From the NCBI GenBank assembly GCA_030529445.1, contig JAUMWW010000017.1, positions 1 to 52,891 of the forward strand: a stretch of 52,891 nucleotides of DNA, written 5' to 3'. The notes under the pieces are model-generated. The model had not been told where the DNA came from and ran no database searches. It saw nothing but the letters and a program-made list of their open reading frames with translations. Positions 1 through 7,182 of this stretch are shown piece after piece. The translations under genes were made by a program, and so were the position numbers. Numbering within the stretch: the first letter of the stretch is position 1; the number at the start of each line of letters is the position of its first letter. This DNA comes from Johnsonella sp. Lineage in GTDB: Bacteria; Bacillota; Clostridia; Lachnospirales; Lachnospiraceae.

Positions 1-31
1 TCTGGGGTTGCTGCGGATTCTGGGGTTGCTG
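1..31. repeat. 18-bp coding direct repeat in Gln/Pro linker
   Basis: The 13-mer tctggggttgctg occurs at 1-13 and again at 19-31, an 18-bp period. On the coding (minus) strand this gives a repeating Gln-Asn-Pro-Gln-Gln-Pro unit. The array continues to the window edge, so the copy number is unknown. Confidence 0.6.
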
Positions 32-1414
32 ATTCTCCGCTTGAACCGTAAGCGCTCCTTCGTTGAGTACGAGATCATATCCGTTGGGATCATAAGTTGT
101 GCCGGCAGCACTCGGATCCAATTCAATATTGAGAGGGAAAGTTCCTACGGTTCTTCCGTCTGCGGTTGTTACAACACGATAGCCTAAGTCATCACCTGCA
201 GCTATTCCGTCTCCTCTCACGGTTGCCGTAAAAGCCGGAAGAGACTGATTTACGGTCATTGTCGCATCAACGGGAGTAAGAGTAACCTGCCTTTTCTTAA
301 TTTTGAATTTGCCTAAAGAAATTTCGTTTGTCGGAACATAATGGCTGGTATCAGGGTCGCCTATGTGGGCAATACTCACCTTTACTTCATATTCGCCGGG
401 CAATATCGGTTTTTGCAGATCGTCGTTATAAGTTACTCTAAGTCTTGCACCTTCGTCTTCAGCTTCTTTCGGCAAAGTCGGTGCAGTAAAATCATCTTTA
501 TAGAGAGTATCGCTCGGCAGAGTTAATTCATTAATGATTACACCGGGATATTGCAGAGGAATATCTACCAGTCGGTTACCAAAATGAATTCCTTGTGCCT
601 CCCATATCGGCTTGGGATCGTTCTGACCATCCGGAAGAGCGTCAAGTCCCGCGGAGCTTCCCTTCAGATAATATCTGGGATTGATATTTTTGTAATGAAA
701 TGCGAGAATTTTGCCGCCATTATAATGAAAAGTATTTTGTAGGGCAGCATTATTCAAATCGAAATCTACAGAAACAACTCCTGTAAGTTTTTCCAAAGTA
801 TGAGTGATGACAAGAGGTCTTTCGTTAAATCCGAAGAGGAATCCTCCGTTTATAACCACTCTGCCTTGATTATGTTCGGCTACAGAAATGGCGTTACAAA
901 CGCTGACATTCGAATCATGGCAGAGAATCTGTCCATCGTTCATCGTAAAGCTCCCGTCAATATCGGTATTTATCAGGATTCCGATTTTAGAGGCTTCAAT
1001 AAGACCACCATTCACTTCCATTTTGATATTGTCAAAGATACTTATTCCATCACGACCGTTACTATGTTTTAAAAAGCCGTTTTTAAATTCAAAACTTCCG
1101 TTTCCTCTTAAAATGAGCAAGGGATGATCTTCTGTATTAATTGCCGAGATCTTTGCTTCCCAAATTATTTTTTTATTCTCCGGAATTGTTATATCTAAGC
1201 CCAAATTATCCATTACTATATCAGAGGTTGAGATTATCCTTACTTCATTGCTGGAACCTTGCAAAGCACTGCTGATCTCAGCATAGAATTGATCTTGATT
1301 ATGATCGCTTAAATTAACAACTTCCTGTGCATGGCTTTGCAATGTCGGAACGGCGCCAAGCAAGCCGAGAAGCAATAATGCTTTTAGTCCGAATTTTACT
1401 GTTTTTTTAATCAT
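1..1414 (-). CDS. Secreted MBG-domain surface protein (3' end cut by window)
   Basis: The frame is open from an ATG at 1414 to the window edge, so the C-terminus is missing; 471 residues are visible. The start follows an AAGGAG site at 1421-1426. Residues 1-31 form a signal peptide with a probable cleavage after SHA (SHA-QE). The middle (about 40-240) is rich in Asn/Gly turns and short beta strands, as in beta-helix surface proteins. From about residue 370 there is a stretch reading KKRQVTLTPVDATMTVNQSL and then a VRGDGIAAGDDLG-like segment, typical of MBG domains in Gram-positive adhesins. The last visible residues are a Gln/Pro/Asn-rich linker, probably leading to another domain or a wall anchor. 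The function is likely surface adhesion, but no ligand can be named. Confidence 0.8.
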   Translation of the reverse strand, partial: MIKKTVKFGLKALLLLGLLGAVPTLQSHAQEVVNLSDHNQDQFYAEISSALQGSSNEVRIISTSDIVMDNLGLDITIPENKKIIWEAKISAINTEDHPLLILRGNGSFEFKNGFLKHSNGRDGISIFDNIKMEVNGGLIEASKIGILINTDIDGSFTMNDGQILCHDSNVSVCNAISVAEHNQGRVVINGGFLFGFNERPLVITHTLEKLTGVVSVDFDLNNAALQNTFHYNGGKILAFHYKNINPRYYLKGSSAGLDALPDGQNDPKPIWEAQGIHFGNRLVDIPLQYPGVIINELTLPSDTLYKDDFTAPTLPKEAEDEGARLRVTYNDDLQKPILPGEYEVKVSIAHIGDPDTSHYVPTNEISLGKFKIKKRQVTLTPVDATMTVNQSLPAFTATVRGDGIAAGDDLGYRVVTTADGRTVGTFPLNIELDPSAAGTTYDPNGYDLVLNEGALTVQAENQQPQNPQQPQ

Positions 1415-1492
1415 TTTTTTCTCCTTATATTCTCTTTACATAAATTGCTGCAACACAGTTAATTGCATGCTATTTAAAGGCGTTCATAGGAA

Positions 1493-1522
1493 ATTATAGC
1501 ATAAGTTGGGGAGCGAAGTAAA
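1493..1522 (-). promoter_or_regulatory. Promoter of the MBG surface protein gene
   Basis: On the minus strand a TTTACT box (1522-1517) is followed after 18 bases by a perfect TATAAT (1498-1493). It lies about 80 bp upstream of the start codon at 1414, leaving an AT-rich leader. Confidence 0.5.
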
Positions 1523-1619
1523 TAGCTTTATTTTTAAATATAAATGACATACATATTAAAAATTCGAATATTTAAAAAGAAAAAAGAATTTCCACAATAT
1601 AAAAAGCAACAAAAGAGGA

Positions 1620-2462
1620 TTAGGGATAAAGCTTTTTCTTTATGAGAATACGATGATAAGAAATGGAATATTCTTTTCGAAAACCGGCATTTTGATAAAT
1701 TTTCATTGCTGCAAGATTGGAATCCTTAACCTGCAGTTCGATCCGCTCATATCCACGCTCGATAAGAGTGCTTTTGATAAACGCAAAGAGGGCATCTCCC
1801 AGTCCTCGTCCCTTATAGGGAGGGAGGATTTCAAAGCCGTAAAAATACGCCGTTTTTTTATCCCTCAGCTTAATCAGTGAAAAAAAAGCCAAGGGATTTG
1901 TTTTTTCAAAATCCCGATCGACAGCTTTGATATGAGAGATGCGATAGAGGTTTTCTTCGATTTCTTCCAGGATTAAAGCACCGGGGAGAAGGTTTTCGAT
2001 TTTCTCTACCGGAAGAGAGTTTTTTTGATTCTTGGCATCCAGATAAAAATAATGCTCCGTGCAAAATATATTTGCGCCGAGGGAAGCTGCGGCTGCGGCT
2101 CCGGCGGGGCAGGAGCTGTCGGAGAGGATGTCTACGGATATTTCTTCTTCCTTTTTGAGTACCGGATGGGAAAGAACTTCCTTCCAAAGCAAGGTAAAGC
2201 AGCCTCTTCTTCGATATGCGGGATGGGTAAAAGAAATATATTCAAAGCATCCTTTTTCGATTTCAAAAAGAGCGGATGCGCAGATCAGGTTCTCCGAGTG
2301 AAAGCCGAGGAAATAGAGAGCCTCCTCATCTTCAGGATCAAGACCGAGATGGAGCCCCTCTTTTTTTGTGCAGCAATCCACGAGCTTTTTCAGCTCCTCT
2401 TTTTGTGCGCTTTTCAGTCGATATTCTCTTTGTATTTTGCTCAGCTTAATCTTTTTCATCAT
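1620..2462 (-). CDS. Tandem GNAT-domain acetyltransferase
   Basis: This cytoplasmic protein of about 280 residues carries two GNAT folds. The first has an acetyl-CoA pyrophosphate loop-like segment AYRRRGCFTLL near residue 85; the second has the clearer signature YKGRGLGDALFAFIKSTLIE near 220, followed by the typical AAMKIYQNAGF motif near the C-terminus. Tandem GNATs usually have one active and one degenerate half, and here the C-terminal half looks the better preserved. The substrate cannot be read from sequence. The start is uncertain: ATG at 2462 (or 2459) follows a weak GAAGAG, while ATG 2471 and TTG 2498 lie upstream without a good ribosome site. It runs divergently from pyrF. Confidence 0.75.
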   Translation of the reverse strand: MMKKIKLSKIQREYRLKSAQKEELKKLVDCCTKKEGLHLGLDPEDEEALYFLGFHSENLICASALFEIEKGCFEYISFTHPAYRRRGCFTLLWKEVLSHPVLKKEEEISVDILSDSSCPAGAAAAASLGANIFCTEHYFYLDAKNQKNSLPVEKIENLLPGALILEEIEENLYRISHIKAVDRDFEKTNPLAFFSLIKLRDKKTAYFYGFEILPPYKGRGLGDALFAFIKSTLIERGYERIELQVKDSNLAAMKIYQNAGFRKEYSISYHRILIKKKLYP

Positions 2463-2509
2463 ACTCTTCATTATGAACGAGAGCGGGAAAAGATGCAATA
2501 CGAAAAGCC

Positions 2510-2538
2510 TTGTTGTGCTCTTTTCTTTATGGTAAAAT
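2510..2538 (+). promoter_or_regulatory. Promoter of the pyrFKDE operon
   Basis: TTGTTG (2510-2515) is followed after 17 bases by TAAAAT (2533-2538), about 50 bp upstream of the pyrF start. I see no PyrR-type attenuator in the short leader. Confidence 0.45.
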
Positions 2539-2586
2539 CAACTAAGCTTTATCAGGCAATTTTTATTTCGGAAAAAGGAGAATTCC

Positions 2587-3507
2587 ATGATCAGTAAGCT
2601 TATTCGTAAAATAGATCAGACCAAGGCGCCGATCTGCGTCGGTCTTGATCCTCAGCTGTCCTTTATTCCCTCCCATATCAAAGCCGATGCATATCGGAGG
2701 CTGGGAGCAAATCCGGAGGGTGCGGCGGAGGCATTGTGGAACTTTAATCGGGAGATTATCGATGAGATATATGATCTGATTCCCGCGGTAAAACCCCAGA
2801 TTGCGATGTATGAACAGCTCGGGATACCAGGGCTTGTGATTTACCAAAGAACGGTGGATTACTGCAAGGAAAAGGGGCTCATCGTAATCGGCGACGCAAA
2901 AAGAGGAGATATCGGTTCCACCTCGGAGGCTTATGCGAAGGCGCATCTCGGATCGACGGAAATAGAAGGCAATCAATTCAGGGCATTCGATACGGATATG
3001 CTCACGGTCAATCCCTATCTGGGGACGGACGGGATCGAGCCCTTTACGAAGCTTTGCAGGGAGGAGGATAAGGGGCTTTTCATCCTCGTCAAGACCTCAA
3101 ATCCCTCCAGCGGAGAGTTTCAGGATAAGCTGATAGAAGGAAGAGCTCTTTATGAGCATGTTGCCGAGAAGGTCAATGAATGGGGAGAGAACAATATGGA
3201 CGGGGATTATTCGGATATCGGTGCCGTCGTGGGAGCGACCTATCCCCAAATGAGCAGGGAATTGAGAAAGCTGATGCCGAAGGCATATTTTCTGGTGCCG
3301 GGATACGGGGCGCAGGGAGCGGGAGCAAAGGATCTCAAGCCCTGCTTTCATGAGGACGGACGGGGAGCGATCGTCAACTCTTCGAGAGGAATCATAGCGG
3401 CATACAGGCTGAAGCAGTATCAGGAACGCTTTACGGAAAGAGATTTTGCAAAAGCATCGAGAGCCGCCGTGGAGGATATGATCGGGGATATTCATTCCGT
3501 ATTATAA
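2587..3507 (+). CDS. pyrF: Orotidine 5'-phosphate decarboxylase
   Basis: It catalyses the last step of UMP synthesis, OMP to UMP plus CO2, in the cytoplasm. The 306-residue length and the sequence place it in the longer 'type 2' PyrF group. The catalytic core is visible as GDAKRGDIGSTSEAYA near residue 100 (the Asp/Lys/Asp tetrad region). VGLDPQL sits at the N-terminus, and VPGYGAQGAGAKDL plus NSSRGIIAAY form the phosphate-binding end. The start has a strong AAAAGGAG site. It is the first gene of the run pyrF-pyrK-pyrD-pyrE, all on the plus strand with short gaps, which is typical for clostridia. Confidence 0.96.
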   Translation: MISKLIRKIDQTKAPICVGLDPQLSFIPSHIKADAYRRLGANPEGAAEALWNFNREIIDEIYDLIPAVKPQIAMYEQLGIPGLVIYQRTVDYCKEKGLIVIGDAKRGDIGSTSEAYAKAHLGSTEIEGNQFRAFDTDMLTVNPYLGTDGIEPFTKLCREEDKGLFILVKTSNPSSGEFQDKLIEGRALYEHVAEKVNEWGENNMDGDYSDIGAVVGATYPQMSRELRKLMPKAYFLVPGYGAQGAGAKDLKPCFHEDGRGAIVNSSRGIIAAYRLKQYQERFTERDFAKASRAAVEDMIGDIHSVL

Positions 3508-3581
3508 GATACGCAAAAAACGGAGAGCAAAAAAAGAATCCGATGAAAAAATAATGAAACAGATGATGGAAGAGGACGGAA

Positions 3582-4355
3582 ATGCCGAAACATAAGCAAA
3601 GAGGAAGAATCATTGCACAGAAAATGCTCTGTGAAAATGTGTATGATCTATGGATAGAGGAGGAAGAAATCGCAAAAAATGCGATGCCGGGGCAGTTCGT
3701 ATCCGTTTTTTTAAAGGACAGGAGCAGGAAGCTGCCCAGACCGATCAGCATTTGCGAGATCGGAGAGGATAAAAAAAGTTTCAGACTGGTATACAGAATC
3801 ACCGCAAAAGGAAGCGGTACGGAGGAGATGAGCACTTACCGGGAGGGAGAGAGCCTGGAACTGATGGGACCCTTCGGAAACGGCTTTGCTCTGGACAGGG
3901 AGGAGGTCATGCTGATCGCGGGGGGTATAGGTATTCCGCCGATGCTTGAGCTTGCAAAGCGTCTTCCCGGAGAAAAAACCGCAGTTTTGGGATATCGGGA
4001 TGGAAATACCTTCCTGAGCGGGGAGATCGGAAAATATGCGAAGCTCCATATCGCGAGCGAGGACGGAAGCGCGGGCAGCAAAGGGAATGTAATGGATCTG
4101 ATCCGGGAAAAAAATCTGCGCTCAAGGACGGTGATGGCTTGCGGTCCGAGGGCTATGCTCAAAGCCGTATCGGAGTATTGCATGGAAAATGAAATCGAAT
4201 GCTTTCTCTCTCTTGAGGAGAGAATGGCTTGCGGAATCGGCGCCTGCCTCGCCTGTGTATGTAAGACCGGAGAAAAGGATGAGTATTCTCATGTTCATAA
4301 TAAGAGAATCTGTAAAGAAGGACCGGTGTTTGCGGCAAAGGAGGTGATTCTGTGA
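3582..4355 (+). CDS. pyrK: Dihydroorotate dehydrogenase electron-transfer subunit
   Basis: PyrK is the FAD/[2Fe-2S] subunit that lets class 1B dihydroorotate dehydrogenase pass electrons to NAD+. The 257 residues follow the ferredoxin-reductase layout: an FAD-binding barrel with RPISICEIGE near 45, an NAD-binding half starting with MLIAGGIGIPPMLEL near 107, and a C-terminal cysteine cluster (ACGIGACLACVC, then ICKEGPV) that holds the [2Fe-2S] centre. Its stop overlaps the GTG start of pyrD by 4 bases, consistent with the two subunits being made together. Confidence 0.95.
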   Translation: MPKHKQRGRIIAQKMLCENVYDLWIEEEEIAKNAMPGQFVSVFLKDRSRKLPRPISICEIGEDKKSFRLVYRITAKGSGTEEMSTYREGESLELMGPFGNGFALDREEVMLIAGGIGIPPMLELAKRLPGEKTAVLGYRDGNTFLSGEIGKYAKLHIASEDGSAGSKGNVMDLIREKNLRSRTVMACGPRAMLKAVSEYCMENEIECFLSLEERMACGIGACLACVCKTGEKDEYSHVHNKRICKEGPVFAAKEVIL

Positions 4356-5269
4356 GAAGGGAAGCGCCAAATCTTGCCGTCAGCATAGGGGCAGTGGAGT
4401 TTAAGAATCCGGTTACCGTAGCGAGCGGGACTTTCGGATCGGGAAGGGAATATGCTGAATTTATCGACCTCTCGAGACTCGGAGCGGTAACGACCAAGGG
4501 AGTATCCAATATTCCCTGGGAAGGAAATCCCGTTCCGAGAGTGGCGGAGACCGATTCCGGGATGCTCAATGCAATCGGGCTGCAAAACCCGGGTATGGAA
4601 GTCTTCATTGAAAGAGATATTCCTTTTTTAAAGCAGTATGATACGAAAATCATCGTAAATGTATGCGGAAAGACGCAGGAGGATTATCTTGAGGTCGTTG
4701 AAAGGCTTTCCGATGAGGCGGTCGATCTTTTGGAAATCAATATTTCCTGTCCGAATGTAAAGGAGGGGGGTATCGCTTTCGGTCAGGATGCCTCTTCGGT
4801 GGAGAAGATTACCCGGGAGATCAAAAAAAAGGCAAAGCAGCCTATCATCATGAAGCTTTCTCCGAATGTCACGGATATTACGGTTACGGCAAAGGCTGCC
4901 GAGGCGGGGGGAGCGGATGCGCTTTCTCTGATCAATACATTGACGGGAATGAAGATCGATATTCATAAAAGAGCCTTCGTGCTTGCCAATAAGACGGGAG
5001 GGCTTTCCGGTCCCGCAATCAGACCTCTTGCGCTGCGCATGGTATATCAGGTCGCCAATGCGGTTTCTCTTCCTCTGATCGGAATGGGCGGAATAGAAAA
5101 GGCGGAAGATGCGATAGAGTTTTTGCTTGCCGGAGCGACGATGGTAAGCGTCGGAACGGCGAATTTCTATAATCCCCGCGCGAGCATCGAAGTGCTGGAG
5201 GGGATAGAGAATTATTTAAGAATGCATCGGCTGGAGGATATTAAAGAGATCATCGCTATGGTAAAATAA
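4352..5269 (+). CDS. pyrD: Dihydroorotate dehydrogenase B catalytic subunit
   Basis: This FMN enzyme oxidises dihydroorotate to orotate and works as a heterotetramer with PyrK. It has 305 residues, the normal class 1B size. The catalytic cysteine, which distinguishes class 1 from the membrane class 2 enzymes, is in EINISCPNVKEGG near residue 130. Other family motifs are VASGTFGSGREYAEF near 25, the MKLSPNVTDI strand near 168 and the phosphate site GMGGIEKAEDA near 245. The start is GTG at 4352, inside the pyrK stop (GTGA overlap), preceded by a strong AAAGGAGGTGAT site. Confidence 0.96.
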   Translation: MRREAPNLAVSIGAVEFKNPVTVASGTFGSGREYAEFIDLSRLGAVTTKGVSNIPWEGNPVPRVAETDSGMLNAIGLQNPGMEVFIERDIPFLKQYDTKIIVNVCGKTQEDYLEVVERLSDEAVDLLEINISCPNVKEGGIAFGQDASSVEKITREIKKKAKQPIIMKLSPNVTDITVTAKAAEAGGADALSLINTLTGMKIDIHKRAFVLANKTGGLSGPAIRPLALRMVYQVANAVSLPLIGMGGIEKAEDAIEFLLAGATMVSVGTANFYNPRASIEVLEGIENYLRMHRLEDIKEIIAMVK

Positions 5270-5286
5270 GAGAGGAGCCAAAGAGG

Positions 5287-5961
5287 ATGGAAAGATATAA
5301 GGAAGAGTTTATAGAGTTCATGATAGATTGCGAAGTCTTGAAATTCGGAGACTTTATGACAAAGAGCGGGAGAAGAACCCCGTTTTTTGTGAATACGGGA
5401 TTTTACCGGAGCGGAAAGCAGCTGGCGAGGCTGGGAGAGTTTTATGCCAATGCGATCAGAGAGCAGTTCGGAGGGGGAATCGATGTTTTCTTCGGACCCG
5501 CATATAAGGGAATTCCGCTTTGCGTGGCAGCCTGCATGGAATATGCGAGGCTTTATGACGAGGATGTGCGTTATTGTGCAAACCGCAAGGAAATCAAGGA
5601 TCACGGAGATAAGGGAATTTTACTCGGCAGCCCGATTAAGGAGGGGGACAGGGTGCTGATTATTGAGGATGTGACGACGGCAGGGACCTCCATTGCGGAA
5701 ACGCTGCCCATTATCAAGGCACAGGCTAAGGTCGAGATGGCGGGGCTGATCGTAAGCGTGGACAGATGCGAGAGGGGGAGCACGCAGTACTCCGCATTGC
5801 GCGAGGTCGGCGAGAAATACGCTTTCCCGACGCGGGCGATCGTTACGATGAAAGAAGTCATCGAGCATCTCTATATGAAGCCCTACCAGGGAAGAATCAT
5901 TATTGACGGGGAAACAAAGAAGCGCATTGATGCGTATTATGAGCAATACGGTGCAGAATAA
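5287..5961 (+). CDS. pyrE: Orotate phosphoribosyltransferase
   Basis: It joins orotate to PRPP to give OMP, the substrate of PyrF encoded three genes upstream. The 224-residue sequence shows the PRPP-binding loop VLIIEDVTTAGTSIAET near residue 123, and an N-terminal FGDFMTKSGRRTPFFVNTG that matches the orotate/PRPP contact region. It lies 17 bases after pyrD with a GAGGAGCC-type ribosome site, clearly in the same operon. The genes for the first pathway steps (carbamoyl phosphate synthetase, pyrB, pyrC) are not in this window. Confidence 0.96.
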   Translation: MERYKEEFIEFMIDCEVLKFGDFMTKSGRRTPFFVNTGFYRSGKQLARLGEFYANAIREQFGGGIDVFFGPAYKGIPLCVAACMEYARLYDEDVRYCANRKEIKDHGDKGILLGSPIKEGDRVLIIEDVTTAGTSIAETLPIIKAQAKVEMAGLIVSVDRCERGSTQYSALREVGEKYAFPTRAIVTMKEVIEHLYMKPYQGRIIIDGETKKRIDAYYEQYGAE

Positions 5962-5997
5962 GTCTTTGCATAAAGAATAAAAAACGAGGTGAAAGAT

Positions 5998-6147
5998 ATG
6001 GAAAAGATTTATAAAACAATGAGAAACTCGGGCTCCGCATGTATAGCGATAGGTATCATATCCATTGTTGTCGGGGTGGTTACGGGAATTATCGCGATTG
6101 TATTCGGAGCAAAATTACTGAGCGGAAAAAACGAGATTGTTTTTTAA
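5998..6147 (+). CDS. Small single-span membrane protein, coupled to VanZ gene
   Basis: A 49-residue frame starts at ATG 5998 behind a good ACGAGGTGAAAG ribosome site. After a short basic N-terminus it has one long hydrophobic helix (about residues 14-41, rich in Ile/Val/Gly) and a polar tail. Its TAA shares a base with the ATG of the next gene (TAATG), so the VanZ protein is probably translated by re-initiation. No enzyme motif is visible. I infer a small membrane partner or accessory of the VanZ-like protein. Confidence 0.65.
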   Translation: MEKIYKTMRNSGSACIAIGIISIVVGVVTGIIAIVFGAKLLSGKNEIVF

Positions 6148-6626
6148 TGGCGGCAAGAAGAAACCCGATACAGCCAAAGAAAAAAATTGTCGGATGGATA
6201 TTTTTTATCGCCTATCTTTTCGTGTTGGTGTATTTTTTGTTTTTTGCGGAGGCATTCGGCAGATCCGCTCATATTTCCTGTGAAAGAGGATATAATCTGA
6301 TTCCCTTTTTGGAGATCAGAAGATTTTGGAAATACAGGAAAATGCTCGGATTTTGGAGCTTTCTGATCAATATTACCGGAAATATTATCGCATTTATGCC
6401 CTTCGGATTTTTTTATCCTATCATCGGCAAGTATAAGAGACGATTTCTTAAGACGGTGGCGGCAGGAATGATTTTTTCCTTTTCGGTGGAGGCGATACAG
6501 TTCATCATCAACGTGGGAAGCTTTGATATAGACGATATTATGTTGAATACGGCAGGCTGCATGATAGGCTACCTGCTTTTGGTTTTATCTAAACACACAC
6601 TTTGGAAATTCGAGAAAAGCATTTAG
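6147..6626 (+). CDS. VanZ family membrane protein
   Basis: It is a 159-residue membrane protein with about four hydrophobic segments. The VanZ pattern is visible: a first helix at about 14-35, then YNLIPFLEI, the conserved INITGNIIAFMPFGFFYPI near 75, a helix with FSVEAIQFI, and DIDDIMLNTAGCMIGYLL near the end. VanZ itself gives low-level teicoplanin resistance in enterococcal vanA clusters, but most chromosomal relatives have no proven function and no other van genes are here. I chose ATG 6147, which overlaps the previous stop, rather than an earlier in-frame ATG at 6039 that would run through the small upstream gene. Confidence 0.82.
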   Translation: MAARRNPIQPKKKIVGWIFFIAYLFVLVYFLFFAEAFGRSAHISCERGYNLIPFLEIRRFWKYRKMLGFWSFLINITGNIIAFMPFGFFYPIIGKYKRRFLKTVAAGMIFSFSVEAIQFIINVGSFDIDDIMLNTAGCMIGYLLLVLSKHTLWKFEKSI

Positions 6627-6665
6627 CTTTTTTAAGAGCGATGGAGGCAATGGCAAAATCAGAAT

Positions 6666-7103
6666 ATGTTTTGGAAAAATAAGGATAAGCACAGGTTATT
6701 AACCCCGGTCAAGAATAAGAACAGCTCTATTTTGGAGGATGCGAAGTTTATCTTTCCGGATGACAGAAAAAAGGCGCAGCTCCAAAAAGAGGGAGGGATC
6801 AATTATGTCAAGAGACCGATTGCAAAGGGGAGCACGACTTCTCTGCTCTGCGCGCTGATCAGCGCCGCATTTTTATATGCGGCTTTTCGGATGATTTTAT
6901 TTACGAAGGGCAATCCCGATATGACGGTATCGGCGCTTGCCTTCAGTTCGCTGGTTTTTTCGCTCAGCTCGCTATGGTTCGGCGTCTCGGCGTTTAAGGA
7001 TAAGATGGCGAAGCATTTTCTGGCTTTTCTGGGATTGGGCATAGGAGGGATACAGTTCGTCATATGGATGACGGTGCTGATTCTCGGTTACAGACTGCGC
7101 TGA
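6666..7103 (+). CDS. Conserved small membrane protein, unknown function
   Basis: The 145-residue protein has a charged N-terminal cytoplasmic part (about 1-55) and three hydrophobic segments (about 60-80, 85-105, 115-140). I recognise no catalytic motif. The N-terminal stretch, with AKFIFPDDRKKAQLQKEGG, looks soluble and may bind a partner. The start is odd: there is no clear ribosome site in front of ATG 6666. A short frame beginning at ATG 6641 or 6650, next to a GGAGG, runs through this start in another phase and stops at 6682, so translation may depend on that short frame. Confidence 0.6.
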   Translation: MFWKNKDKHRLLTPVKNKNSSILEDAKFIFPDDRKKAQLQKEGGINYVKRPIAKGSTTSLLCALISAAFLYAAFRMILFTKGNPDMTVSALAFSSLVFSLSSLWFGVSAFKDKMAKHFLAFLGLGIGGIQFVIWMTVLILGYRLR

Positions 7104-7182
7104 TCTTGCAGCGGATATGCAGGCGGTTTTAGGGAGCGCTTTGCGCAGCAAAGAAAAAGAATTCGGAAAGAGAGGTATTCGG

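Noticed and set aside
2025-2597. 190-codon plus-strand frame across the GNAT gene and pyrF promoter
   Set aside because: It is antisense to the GNAT gene, carries no motif and would run through the pyrF promoter and start.
6147-6626. Glycopeptide-resistance (van) cluster
   Set aside because: Only a VanZ-like membrane protein is present, without vanR/S/H/A/X, so resistance cannot be claimed.
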